From NCBI GenBank assembly GCA_011503125.2, contig WWBZ02000082.1:992001-1056000 (forward strand): a stretch of DNA of 64,000 nucleotides, written 5' to 3'. The position numbers and the translations under genes are program-made. Origin of the DNA: Botryosphaeria dothidea. Lineage: Eukaryota > Ascomycota > Dothideomycetes > Botryosphaeriales > Botryosphaeriaceae. The notes under the pieces are model-generated. The model was given only the letters and a program-made list of their open reading frames with translations. It ran no database searches and was not told the DNA's origin. Of this stretch, positions 1 to 10,586 are shown piece by piece. The first letter of the stretch is position 1; each line of letters begins with the position of its first letter.

Positions 1-1097
1 CGACGGTGTCATCGCAGCCATTGGCACATGTGGAGATCCCAAGGCTCCTCACATCCCTGGCCAGGAGAAATTCAAGGGAGATATCTATCATTCCTCCGAG
101 CTCGATGGAAAGGAGGCCAAGGGGAAGAAGGTCATTGTCATCGGCGGTGGAGCAAGTGCAGTCGAGGCTCTCGAATTCGTGGCCAACGAGAATGCCGAGC
201 AAACATACGTGCTGGCCAGGTCTGAGAAGTGGATCATTCCACGCAACCCCGTCGTCGACATGCTTCTCGCTTTCAACATCTTCGGTCAAGAGACCATCTT
301 CTCCTGGATCCCAGAGTCTTTGCTGCGCCTTTTCTTCTACCGTGATCTCAAGGACCTGTCTCCACCGCCGGGCAGTAAGGGCATCTTCGAAGAGACCCCC
401 ATGGTGAACGACGATGTGCTCGAACTTGTTCGTTCCGGCAAAGCCAAATGGTACCGAGGCGACATCGTGGAGTTTGAGGAGAATGGCATTCGCTTCAACC
501 ACCGCTCGCAAGGCACACCCAAAGGCGGTCCTGGCCGCGAAGACCTTATCGAAGGAGATATTTGCATCCTGGCGATGGGTTATAAACGTCCCAGCTTGAC
601 GTTCTTACCGGATGACTGCTTTGAGGAGCCTTACGCGCCGCCGAACTGGTATCTTCAAGTTTTCCCGCCCGGTCACATGGACATCTGCGCCAACAACTGC
701 ACTTATGTTAACGCTATCGGCACTGTTGGAAACTACCATATCGGCATCTACACTCGTTTCTTGCTTATGTACCTGGTTGACCCATTGACCCGTCCGCAAG
801 AGCGGTGGATGAAACGCTGGATTGACATGACTCGGTGGATCAAGTCCAAGGCACCTGCGTAAGTCCTTGTCCAATTCGAGTTTTTGAACCTGGAAGAGCT
901 AACAAAGCTATAGAGGTGCTTTCGACTTCTTCACATACAGCGAGCTCTTGTACTGGTTCCTCTTCACCATCGTCATCAATCCCTTCCGCTGGAAGTGGGC
1001 CTTGTTCGTGCTGTTCGGTATCGGGAAAGCCGTGCCTCTGCATATCGTGCGCCAGGAAGACAAAGTCCGCAACGGCCTGGGAATGAAGAAGAGGTAG
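1..1097 (+). CDS. Flavin-containing monooxygenase-like protein, 3' part
   Basis: The 5' end lies outside the window. Exons are <2..858 and 914..1097. The 55-nt intron has a GTAAGT donor and TAG acceptor, and splicing it restores the frame across an Ala codon. The visible part starts with a linker and then a Rossmann dinucleotide-binding motif (VIVIGGGASAVEAL), as expected for the NADPH-binding fold of class B flavin monooxygenases. Further on, ILAMGYKRP matches the LATGY-type motif of FMOs, with Met in place of Thr. The last exon is strongly hydrophobic (LLYWFLFTIVINPFRWKWAL), suggesting a C-terminal membrane association like that of microsomal FMOs, and ends in a basic tail. Family members use FAD and NADPH to oxygenate soft nucleophiles or ketones; the substrate here cannot be told. 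The FAD motif and FMO signature would be upstream. Family call is good, exact function is open. Confidence 0.82.
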
Positions 1098-1614
1098 GAA
1101 GGATGCGACTCGAGCCCCTTGATACAGCTGAAAAAAAAAACTGATGCGTTTAAGTTTGCAATGAGGGGGATGAAAGAGGGTCAGTTTGACTTGCGCTTTG
1201 GAAGTGGAAGGTTGAGAACGTGCATACACTTTGATGAGACATGCACTTCATATTTTCAGCTTTCGTATCGTCATCACTTAAGCACATGTTTAGATTTACA
1301 CATGCCCCTTGCTTGGGCTATATAAAGCTTTACCTTTCTAATGGCCGTCAACCATGCTTGAGATATAAGTGATGCTTGCCAGGCCCTTCTTCGTCGCGCA
1401 AGGGATATGCACATTTACTTCCTGACAGCCCCTGGAAAGACCATCTTCTGCTAAAACCGTTATCCCAATGGCAAAGAGTCCGTGATTAGTCTACAGCAAG
1501 TTGTTAGTCAACCGCAAGTGGACGAATTTTCACTTACTACATGATGGTTGCGAGTAAAAGTCTTTTCCATCGCGCAGTGGATCTCTTAATTCACTTCAAG
1601 ATGCCCAATCTTCT

Positions 1615-1713
1615 GGTGAGGTGGCCGAGTTGGTTATGGCGCCAGGTTAAGGTGTTAGCTTAACAAGTTTCCTGGTGGGGCAACCCGCGCGAGTTCGAGT
1701 CTCGTCCTCATCA
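1615..1713 (+). tRNA. tRNA-Leu(AAG), class II, with anticodon-loop intron
   Basis: The cloverleaf is complete. The acceptor stem is 1615-1621 (GGTGAGG) paired with 1706-1712 (CCTCATC), one pair being G-U, and A1713 is the discriminator. The D arm starts GCCGAG. The anticodon stem is CCAGG/CCTGG and the anticodon AAG is at 1649-1651. A 17-nt intron (1653-1669) sits after position 37, the canonical place for nuclear tRNA introns, and contains CTTAA, which can pair with the anticodon-loop TTAAG. A long variable arm (GGG CAA CCC type) follows, then a T arm with loop TTCGAGT. The long variable arm plus AAG identify leucine, decoding CUU and, through inosine, CUC. Confidence 0.93.
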
Positions 1714-1719
1714 TCATTC

Positions 1720-1727
1720 TTTTTTTT
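1720..1727 (+). terminator. RNA polymerase III T-run terminator
   Basis: A run of eight T residues begins seven bases after the discriminator base of the tRNA-Leu gene, as expected for Pol III termination. Confidence 0.85.
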
Positions 1728-4700
1728 GCTCTTCTCGTGGTTCGTTGTGGTAGCGGCGGATGGTGGCGTCTTCAGGAGAGGGAATTTTTTTTTTTCACGA
1801 GTGGTGGACGGGGCCCGGAGATACGCCGAAGAGTCGGGGCCCTTGGGCTGCCTTGAAGGAAACCTTGCTTCTCTTCCTTTTGATTTTGGTTGAAGATGTT
1901 TGAACTAGATGAATAAGATGAGAATGTGTTCGTTGTGTCGCTGTGTAGTTGCTCGATTCCCTTCGTTTTGTTTGTATTCCCTTAGAGTTGGGAGAGTGAA
2001 GAATGGCGGTGGAAAATGGAAAGAAAAAGCAAGTCCAGGATGTGAAATTGAGCTTAGGAGCAAAGCCAAATCAGAGTTGAGTGTGTCTGAGAATGAAAGG
2101 GGTGGTCCTCCTCCTGGTGAGAAGAGAAGCTGTTGACATGTCTGTCCGATGAATATTACCACTGCCTTGTAACTTCCAACAGGCACGGAGGCAACTGAGG
2201 CGCCTGTTCGAAGCCATTGGGCAGTCACTTGCCGTGCTCAGGGACTTTGAGTCAGCTGCAGGTGTTTTGGAAGTTGGCCGTGTTGTGAAGATGCTTCAAA
2301 AAGGGATTTCCACACCTTCGTCATTCGCCTGTTGATCATCCTACCCTTTCGTCCTTTTCTTTAGTCCAATATCGAGGAGGTAGCAAGGGTTCAGCCCTTC
2401 AAAATCGAGCGAGTATGACCGAGGATTGCATGGCACCCAATAATTCGCCTCACACTCTATCTCCAATTGTCACCATCTCTTCGGACTCGAAGAAGAGGCC
2501 GATGTAATTTATGACAGGAGAATGGGTCTACGGGCGGGGTAACACTGCACGGTCGCATGGAAAGAATCACAGAGAAGTGTGGGTGGGCGCTTCGGTATTC
2601 TCATGGGTTGTCCTCCAGGATACTGGTGATGTAGGAGGTTGGGCTCGAGCCAATGGCTTCAGCCTACGGCATGTCAGCACCCTTTGTCGATTTCCTATCC
2701 AGTCACTCAAGCCAGGCTTGGATGTAAGATAGATGGTAACAGGGAGCATTATTTGTGGAAACGAACAAGACGTCCGTCGTTTCGAATTCAGGAATCTAAT
2801 AGAGCAAGAGACTGGATGGGTGACAGATGGATATCGGGGAGATGATCCACGAGTGATCGAAGTATGACGAGTACCGAAGCAGGAGTGGCAGGAGAAGAAG
2901 TGTGACTCGGGATGTGTCACTATGAGTGCATAAGTGAGTCTTGTTCTCGGAAGGCTGTCGGAAATCGCCTGATGCGGTGTAAGGCCGGGGCTCAAGTTTG
3001 ACGACCCCCTTCGAAAGGGCTGTCGCGCCCTTCTAATCCCTTTCTCCCTCTGCGTAGTAATTGTTAAGGATCAAGTGTAAATTCAACATCTCGTTTCTTG
3101 TGGAGCAGTCTTCGTGTGTCTCCAAGCTGGCAGTCATCTCGTAGAGATGCCGTTGTTGACAAAGGCCATCGATTGTGCCGTTGGGTGGCCAGTACGGGAG
3201 TAGAAAGCTATAGGTGTGTAACATAGCCCGTGGGCTTCTCCAGAGTTGTGATGGTCATCTTATTCTGTCTTTGTTGACGATCTGCTCAAGCTCCAAGTTG
3301 CAAGAGGTAATTCGGCTACCTAGACAGGAGCATATGCGGGGAGGAGTCCAACTCCGTCAACAATCCCACCGTACACCCGAAATTTCCGCGACAGTGGTGC
3401 ATTGGTCTTTCCACCAGCTACAGTCACCAAAGGAGAATCCAAAATGTCCCGATCAGATCAGCTTTATCGAAGGATAGTACGAAAATAAAATGGAATAAGG
3501 AGCATATCCGCGGCCCGAAGGCGTGAGAACGCACACCATTGTAGATCGGCCGATTTGCCATTAGATGTCTGTGATCTGGCACCCGAGCTTGAGGCCATGT
3601 ATGCGATGGGCCGGATGAGAACTGGCGTTGAGGATTCCGCAAGCTTGGATTCCGTTGTCAGGCAGCGGATGTGACTTCCCAATACGATGTGGAGGGCAGC
3701 CCGCACACCGCAAGCGGGACCCTGGTGCATCCCGACACTATCATGGCGCCCCTTGTGTCGTCTCGGAGCTCAGCCAGTAGGTCCACGGCCCTTCACAAGG
3801 GTCGTGGAGAGAGATTAGTTGCGGGTGTGAATATATGTGGCGTGCCGGGCTACGTCACACACCCGAATGCACGCGAGCTCCATGCCCTACCAAGCACTGA
3901 TTTGGAATATTGGTAATGAATTATAGGGTCGGACGTACGGGCGACACGCGCCTGGGAGGACGAAACCGAGTTGGTTCGCTGCGATTCAGGTTGCGCCGAC
4001 CCAGGCGAGCGGTTTGAGTGTGGCAAGGCAAAGATAGTGAGGCGGTCGGCTACTTCGGAAACGTTTCCACAGTGACCAGGGTACAAGCCTGGTCCAGAGA
4101 GCTTCTGGGACGGTCTCAGAGGGAGGATAGGTGGACGGGATTATGCCGTGACCGCTCTTCTCCTAGTGACGTAGCAGACAAAGGCCTCGGGTCCATGGTT
4201 GATCTTGTGAATACATTTGGAGACTTTTATTTGGCCCATCTACGATCAGAAGGTGATGATAGAGAGGATTAAAGCCTTGTAATTCCGCCACGGGAACATC
4301 AAGGCTTTTAATTACGCCCAACAGGGTATCTGACCAAATTCTGAGACCACCACGGATATAAAAGGCTCTACAACCGACGCCGGGCTGACGATGGAAACAA
4401 GACAACAAACCGACATCAGAGCCGCGGTCTGGCTGGCGAAGAGGAATGAAACCTGTGATGAGCATGGTAAATCATGACTCTAGCTATGGAGAAGCCGTGT
4501 AAGCGAGCCATTACCGGCCTGTTCGGCGAGCTGCGTCACGCTCCATTTGTTGGAGCACGCGGAGAGTTTCACATCCTCGACATTCGCTTCCAGGTACAGG
4601 GCTGACGTGATCCTTTCGAGCAGGGCAATTTCTCGGATCTGTGTTTGAGGCGTTTGCGGGGTGACATGGCGTCGCGACAAAGCCATCGGAATGAGCCTTC

Positions 4701-6498
4701 CCGCAACATTCGTGCACATAATGTGTGAACCAGCACATGATGGCGGATATCATTTACTAGCCCAGTGACAATGCTGCTGAATTGAATTTCTACCAACTTT
4801 GCCTGAGATGAAGGACAGAAGGAGGAATATCAAAATCAGAACAAGGTGCGGGCGTTTTCTCTGAGGGACGAGATGACGAATCACCAAAAGACTCGAACTA
4901 TGTTATTGTCAGTGGCTAGATTGCTATGCAGCATCGGAGGAACTCACCTTCGGTACATAGGCCTGGAGGCAGTTTCCTTTGTTTCCTGGTGTCTGTTGTC
5001 CACCTGGATAGTACGGATGTTGGAAGAGGGTTGGAACTGACAACATTGTCGCTCCCGTCGGCCCCTTTTTATGTGGGAATCGAGTGTCGATGCAGGCGGT
5101 CGTATGGAGGAGCGCGTGAGGAGCACACCCTGCAGTAGATGACCCACTACGACACGACCATGGTGGTACTGTGTACGGGCGGCGATATCCTGCTGCTTTT
5201 CACCGGAGACGGATCCGCATTGCTTTTGTTTGGGAGACCTGACACATGTCCATGGGGCACGAGGATCAGAAACTGAGAAGAGTGCCCGTAAACGGTGGGC
5301 GAGATGACGTTGTGCGGCTCGGACTACGCTGAGGCGCCGTGGAGACATGGGCAGTGGCTGGACTATTTGCTTGGGATAGAGACTGCAGCTGTATGGCGCT
5401 CGGTGCAGCAGTACGGCTGCTCTGTAGCTACAGATCAGCCATTCGTCGAGGCACCGGTTCGTGAGTCCACCCAATAGCACGAGCGGACGAACATCCGAGA
5501 TCCTGCGGTGCTGGGGTTGAACTAACGGCAGATACACGCGCACCAATATGAGGCCGTGCTGGCAGTAACGGCGAATAGAGGCCGGCCCTGCCAAGCAACG
5601 AGGTGATGGAGAGGGGACGTCAGGTCTCCGCCATGACGCTACCATCGGCGGCCGCGAGTTCGTTGAGCAAACGAGGCGCAGTAACAGGGTCTCGCGGAGA
5701 GGCCAGCCGTGCCCCTCCTCTTGCGCGACTCGCTCGGACAGCGGCGCATTGTCCCGAACAGATTTTGCTGGCTTACTCGCCCACCTGCACGAAAGCTGAC
5801 CGAGGGCTCACTAAAACAAAGGGCTGCGCAGAGTCTGAATCGTCGGCGCGGCTTGTGTGGCCCGGATAAGGCCAGGGAGCCTCGCATCAGACCGCAGCGG
5901 CGTTCGTAGTCCCAGGTCCCGATCGATGATTCCGCACGCGGGAGATGTCGCTGTCAGCCCATCCTGCCGCCCCGGCCCAACGCTCTCTTCCCGCTCTCTT
6001 TCCGACGACTCTGCTCAATGGGGCCTTCGCGGCGGGCGTGGGTCGGTAGAGCGGGCGGCGAGAACTGAGCACGATCGGGCGCGCCAATGGACGGAGACGC
6101 AGAACATGGACAAAGAAGGACAAGAGGGTGCTTGGTGGAGCGAGGGCGTTGTGCTCCGGGTGAGGCGTTGTGACTAACGACTAGGCCCGAGAAGCCACGG
6201 CAAGAGCAATCGCGCTCGTGCAACGTGGGGGCCAAAAACGGCCTTCCATTGGAGGAAAGCAAGAGCCGGACGCCGTGCCCGGAACATGCCTCGACGCTCC
6301 TTATACAACACCACCGTAGGGCTGACTCGCACGCCAGAAAGTGGCAGCGAGGCCCAGAAGGGTCAGCGAATCGCAGTCCAATGCGGCCTCTAGTCCCCTT
6401 GCGGCAAAGGGCCCTCCTCCGGGGCTCCGCCAACTTTGAATTCTCCACGCCTCGGTCCTGCCCGCCCTCAACATCCGCACCGACACTGCCTCCCGCCA

Positions 6499-8190
6499 AT
6501 GTCCGCTGACTTCTGGGCCGGCTACCTCAGCGGTGCCGCCGGCATCGTCATTGGCAATCCCTTGGATCTGGTCAAGACCCGTCTGCAAGCAGGCCCTCAG
6601 ACTACACCTGCTGGCGGTGACGCCCCCGCCAGCGTCAATTGGCGCAATGCCGGAAACTATCTTCGAGGTACATATCAGCCCCTCAATGCCTTCTCCGTAT
6701 AACCAAATCCATCGGCCCAATTGGTCAGAACCCCGCACCGCGCAAACAGAGCTTTCACCAGCCCCAGCTTGATCTGACCCGAGTGAGCATACTCCTTGGC
6801 ATCGCTGCCAGCTTCCAATCCATGCATCACAGCCAACACGTCGTCTGCGCCCGTGAACAAGGCGGTGTGCCGCAAAGAAAGAAACAGAAAAGAGCCCCGT
6901 GAGGGAAGAAAAGCACACGCGAGCTAACATCAACCCCCCCGCTTTCTCCCTCACATAGGCGCCACCGCCCCAATCCTCGGCTACGGCGCTCTCAACGCCA
7001 TCCTGTTCGTCTCCTACAACCGCTCTCTCTCGCTCCTCGGCGAGCGCGACTTCTCCGCTCCGAGTAGTCTGACCCGCGTCTTCCTCGCTGGCGCCATTGG
7101 CGGCTTCGCTACCTTCGTTGTCTCGGCCCCGACCGAGCTGGTGAAATGCCGAGCGCAGGTTTATGATTCGATGCCCAGACTAAGAGCCCAATCCTCGAGG
7201 GAAGCTATCTCACGAGATGCTGGTAAGGTCAGTTCGTGGACCGTCGCAAAGGAGACGTGGAAGGCCGAAGGCATGAAGGGCTTTTATCATGGAGGTGTGG
7301 TGACCGGGGTGAGAGATGCAGTTGGTTATGCATTTTAGTATGTGCCTGTGATTTCCCATGTCCCAATTCCATGTACCAAGGGCCGAGATACAAGAGGCAA
7401 GGTAGAAACACGGCAAAGCCAAAGATTTGGACTTGCTCCACAGCCGATTGTATTGGTCTCCACAGAAAGCCCTCGCCTTACAAGAGCACACAATCCCCCC
7501 TCTACCTACTAGACCTGATCTGACGATTTCCCCCATCTGTTCCCCACAGTTTTTGGTCCTATGAGATCAGCAAACGTCTTGTAACCAACCCGACCGAAGA
7601 CACGCAACGCCAAGCCGCCCTCAAAGTACTCCTGTGCGGTGGCATCGCCGGCATCGTGACCTGGGCCTCCATATTCCCTCTAGGTAAGTGACAAGAAGAA
7701 CACACACAAATAACGCAAGGAACAAGACAAAACAGTCGATCATCCTGTCCATTCAACCCCGCGCGTTCTAGTTTCAGTCAATGAACATACAAGACGGAAC
7801 TGTGTGACATTCGCAGAACTTGCAAACGAGAGACCAACCATAATCACAGATGTTATTAAAACCCGCGTCCAAACCCAACATGCTGGGCTCCTCCCTTCCG
7901 CACCCCATCCCGCCACCGGGCCAGTCATTGCTGACATTCGCCAATCCCCGGAACGAACATCTCTCCTTCCGCGGTCATCTTCACCATCTTCTTCAACATC
8001 AAAAACGACGGTGATGGAAAAGCGATTGGGCGCGTGGCAGATGACGAAGCACCTCTATCGGACCGAAGGCCTTCCTGTCTTCTTCAGAAGTCTCGGCATT
8101 TGCAGTGTACGCGCCTTCATCGTCAATGCAGTTCAGTGGGCAATGTATGAATGGATGATGCAGTTGATGACGGGCAAGAAGCATCCTTGA
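6499..8190 (+). CDS. Mitochondrial carrier protein (SLC25 family)
   Basis: Exons 6499..6667, 6959..7337, 7550..7683 and 7850..8190 give 340 residues, a usual size for the family. All three carrier repeats are recognisable from their PX[DE]XX[KR] signatures: NPLDLVKTRLQ (about residues 21-31), PTELVKCRAQ at the end of helix 3, and FPLDVIKTRVQ in the third repeat. The start at 6499 is chosen because MSADFWAGYLSGAAG is the usual short lead into helix 1; an in-frame TTG extension at 6436 lacks this character. A Ser/Pro-rich insertion lies in the matrix loop of repeat 3. Such proteins exchange metabolites across the inner mitochondrial membrane. The overall look is that of the carnitine/amino-acid-type branch, but the substrate cannot be assigned from sequence alone. 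The first intron is long for this locus (291 nt); every splice junction keeps frame. Confidence 0.9.
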
Positions 8191-8614
8191 GGTCACGTGC
8201 AAAAATTGGAGGACGGCCAGCGTTGGTTGAGCAATAGGGCGTGGCACGAAAAGCAGAAAGTTAAATGGATGCACGATAGACAAAATTAGAGCACTGGAGC
8301 AATCAAGAAGATCAGCAACGAGTACAAATGCCTTTTTGATTAGCCTATCAAAGGGAGAGACGTGTCCGCAGTCTGTGATACTACATGGAAACTTTTTTTT
8401 GACTGAGATGAAAAGAAACCCGCACCAAGCAGATGGGTATGCTGCCTCTCAATTTCCGCGGCCATAGAAAGTTGTCCGAGCCCCTTCCTTTTGTAAGAAA
8501 CCCTAATCGAAAAAGTCCTGATGATTTGCCCGACCATGCTGGCTGAATGCACGCCTGCAATGAAACTGAAAAGCAACCCGTAACCCTAAAGCGCTAGTGC
8601 AAGCCTGATGTCGC

Positions 8615-10586
8615 TCACATGATCTGGTCCTGTGTGAGACCTTGGGTAGCCTCCGTCTCCATAGCATCCGTCGGGCCCTGGACGTTGGTGTACTTCACAA
8701 AGGAGAGGCCAAGGGGACGACCACCGTACTGGTAACCGGTGAACTTGGCTGTTGATGCGTTAGTGTCGATTCTCAAAGATGAAATCCATCAGCCAACTTA
8801 CAGATGGCAGTCTCAGCGTTCTCAGCAGTGTCAAACTCGACTACACCGGTGCCACGCGAGCGTCCGTTGGGCTCGTACTGGATCTCGGCGCGCTCAACCT
8901 TGCCAATAGTGGTGAAGAGCTCGACAAGATCCTCGTTGCTTGTAGACCATGGAAGCTGCCTAGGGTTTAGTACAGAGAACAGGGACAGGAACCGTTGTGA
9001 AAAACTCACGTTGCGGACGTAGATGACGTTGCTACGTTCACCACCAGAAGTGGCGTAGTCGGTGAAGGGGTTAGGAGGACCAGCCGGGATAGCTTGAGCG
9101 TCGAAGCCGGCGCCACCCATGCCACCAAAACCAGCAGCGGCGGCGCCGTAGCCGCCGCGGCCACCATAACCAAATCCGCCTCTAGCACCGAATCCTCCAC
9201 GGCTGAAGCCACCGCCGCGGCCAAAACCACCACCAAAGCCACCGCGACCATAGCCGGGAGGACCAGCGAAGCGATCTTCCTTCACCTCAAGAGTGCGACC
9301 CTGCCACTCGTATCCATTGAACTGCTGAATAGCATTGCGGGCGTCGTCGGGGGTCTCGAAAACAACAATACCGGAGCCCTTCATGCGGCCGTCGGGGGTC
9401 TGGTGAACATCGGCACGGAGCACGGAGCCTGTGTGAGCTACGCGAATGCATGAGTACGCAAAATATGCAGTCTTAGAGATGAACGAATCATGCTTACCGG
9501 CCTGGCGGAACAAATCCTTCAGGTCCTGCCAGCCAACGTTGTAGGGAAGCTAGTGACATGAGTCAACGAACCGATTCCTTGCGTAAAGTTAGCAGAAAGC
9601 AAAGGTGGGGTGAACATACGTTGGAGACGTAGAGCTGGCGTCCACCGCCTCCATAGCCGCCGCCGCCGCCTCCGTAGGCTTCAAAACCGCCGCGGCCGCC
9701 CATGGCTCCATAGCCACCACGACCGACGGAGGGGGGTGCAGTGAAACGAGGCTCAGCTTCGCGGTCCTTTATGACAGAAATCGCCTATATCAGTGTCATC
9801 ATGCCCCTGCCAGCCTAGGGCATGCGTGGTGGATGGCTGAACTTACCTCGCGAACGTAGACGAGACGTCCCATAAGGTTCTGGTTCGAAAGAGTCTGAAC
9901 GGCCTGCTGGGCCTGCTCCCTGGTGGCGTATTCCACAATCCTGGGCGAATCAGTCGGTATTCTGAACATGGCGCGGTTTGTGGCGTCGCTTACCCGCATC
10001 CCTACATCAACCCGAGGACACCGTCCCATCCGTCAATCCAATGTTCCAAAATAACCAGAGAAAACCAGAAAAACCAGCCATAGTCAGCCCACCTTCGACA
10101 TTCCATTGGGAAGTAAGAGCACATCGGCGAACAGGACCTCTCCGGCTGCGGCGAGGGCAATTGTCAGCGATGCGCGCGGCTGCAGGCGATGGGGGCCAGC
10201 TTACCCTGTCTCATGAAGTCCTTGAGATGATGCCACTTGACATCGTACGACAGGTTGCCGACGTAGACACGACGGTCCTGCTGGGAAGACTCGCGCAGTG
10301 AGGCCATCATCTGTTCCTTGGCCACGGCCTTTTCCTCAGCGCTGCGAACCGGCGGCGCACCACGCGAAGCAGCGTATGAACCTGAGTATCCACCAGCTGC
10401 GGCAGCAGCACCAGTCATAGGCGAGCGCGAGCGGCGATCGCTGCGGCGATAGTCGTCGCGGCTGCGCGAGCGACTGCGCGGGGAGTAGGAGCGTCGGCTG
10501 CGGCGAGGGCTACGCGATCGGCGACGCGGCGAGCGGGACCTTTCGCGCTGGTGGTTGGGGTAGGCGTCAGTAGGTGCTGCGTCCAT
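8615..10586 (-). CDS. GBP2: Gbp2/Hrb1-like RNA-binding protein, RS domain plus three RRMs
   Basis: Nine exons, in transcript order 10586..10205, 10145..10093, 10001..9994, 9940..9847, 9766..9620, 9549..9498, 9428..9010, 8955..8802 and 8748..8615, encode 480 residues. Residues 1-56 are an Arg/Ser repeat region. RRM1 spans about 106-180 (RVYVGNLSYD), RRM2 about 222-297 (RQLYVSNLPYN) and RRM3 about 380-455 (VIYVRNLPWS). Glycine/RG-rich linkers lie between them, the longest at about 300-370. This is the plan of yeast Gbp2 and Hrb1, shuttling SR-like proteins that bind nuclear mRNA, couple export to quality control and were also reported to bind single-stranded telomeric repeats. The third exon is only 8 nt but is needed to complete the RNP1 stretch SKGCGIVEY of RRM1. 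Introns are 53-91 nt. The C-terminus is short and acidic. The gene symbol is by similarity to yeast. Confidence 0.92.

Larger units (their letters stand above)
1098..6498. other. Long intergenic region with one tRNA gene
   Basis: Apart from tRNA-Leu at 1615-1713, I find no frame here that looks coding. The longest frame (233 codons, minus strand, 4944-5645) has a random-looking composition rich in Arg, Ser, Pro and Cys, no domain and no convincing splice partners. The base composition is not AT-biased, so this is not an obvious RIP-degraded repeat. The last few hundred bases are the GC-rich promoter and leader of the carrier gene. Confidence 0.5.

Noticed and set aside
4944..5645. 233-codon minus-strand frame
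   Set aside because: No domain, no splice partners, and amino-acid composition like translated noncoding DNA.
5954..6499. 181-codon minus-strand frame upstream of the carrier gene
   Set aside because: It overlaps the carrier promoter and start and has no recognisable content.
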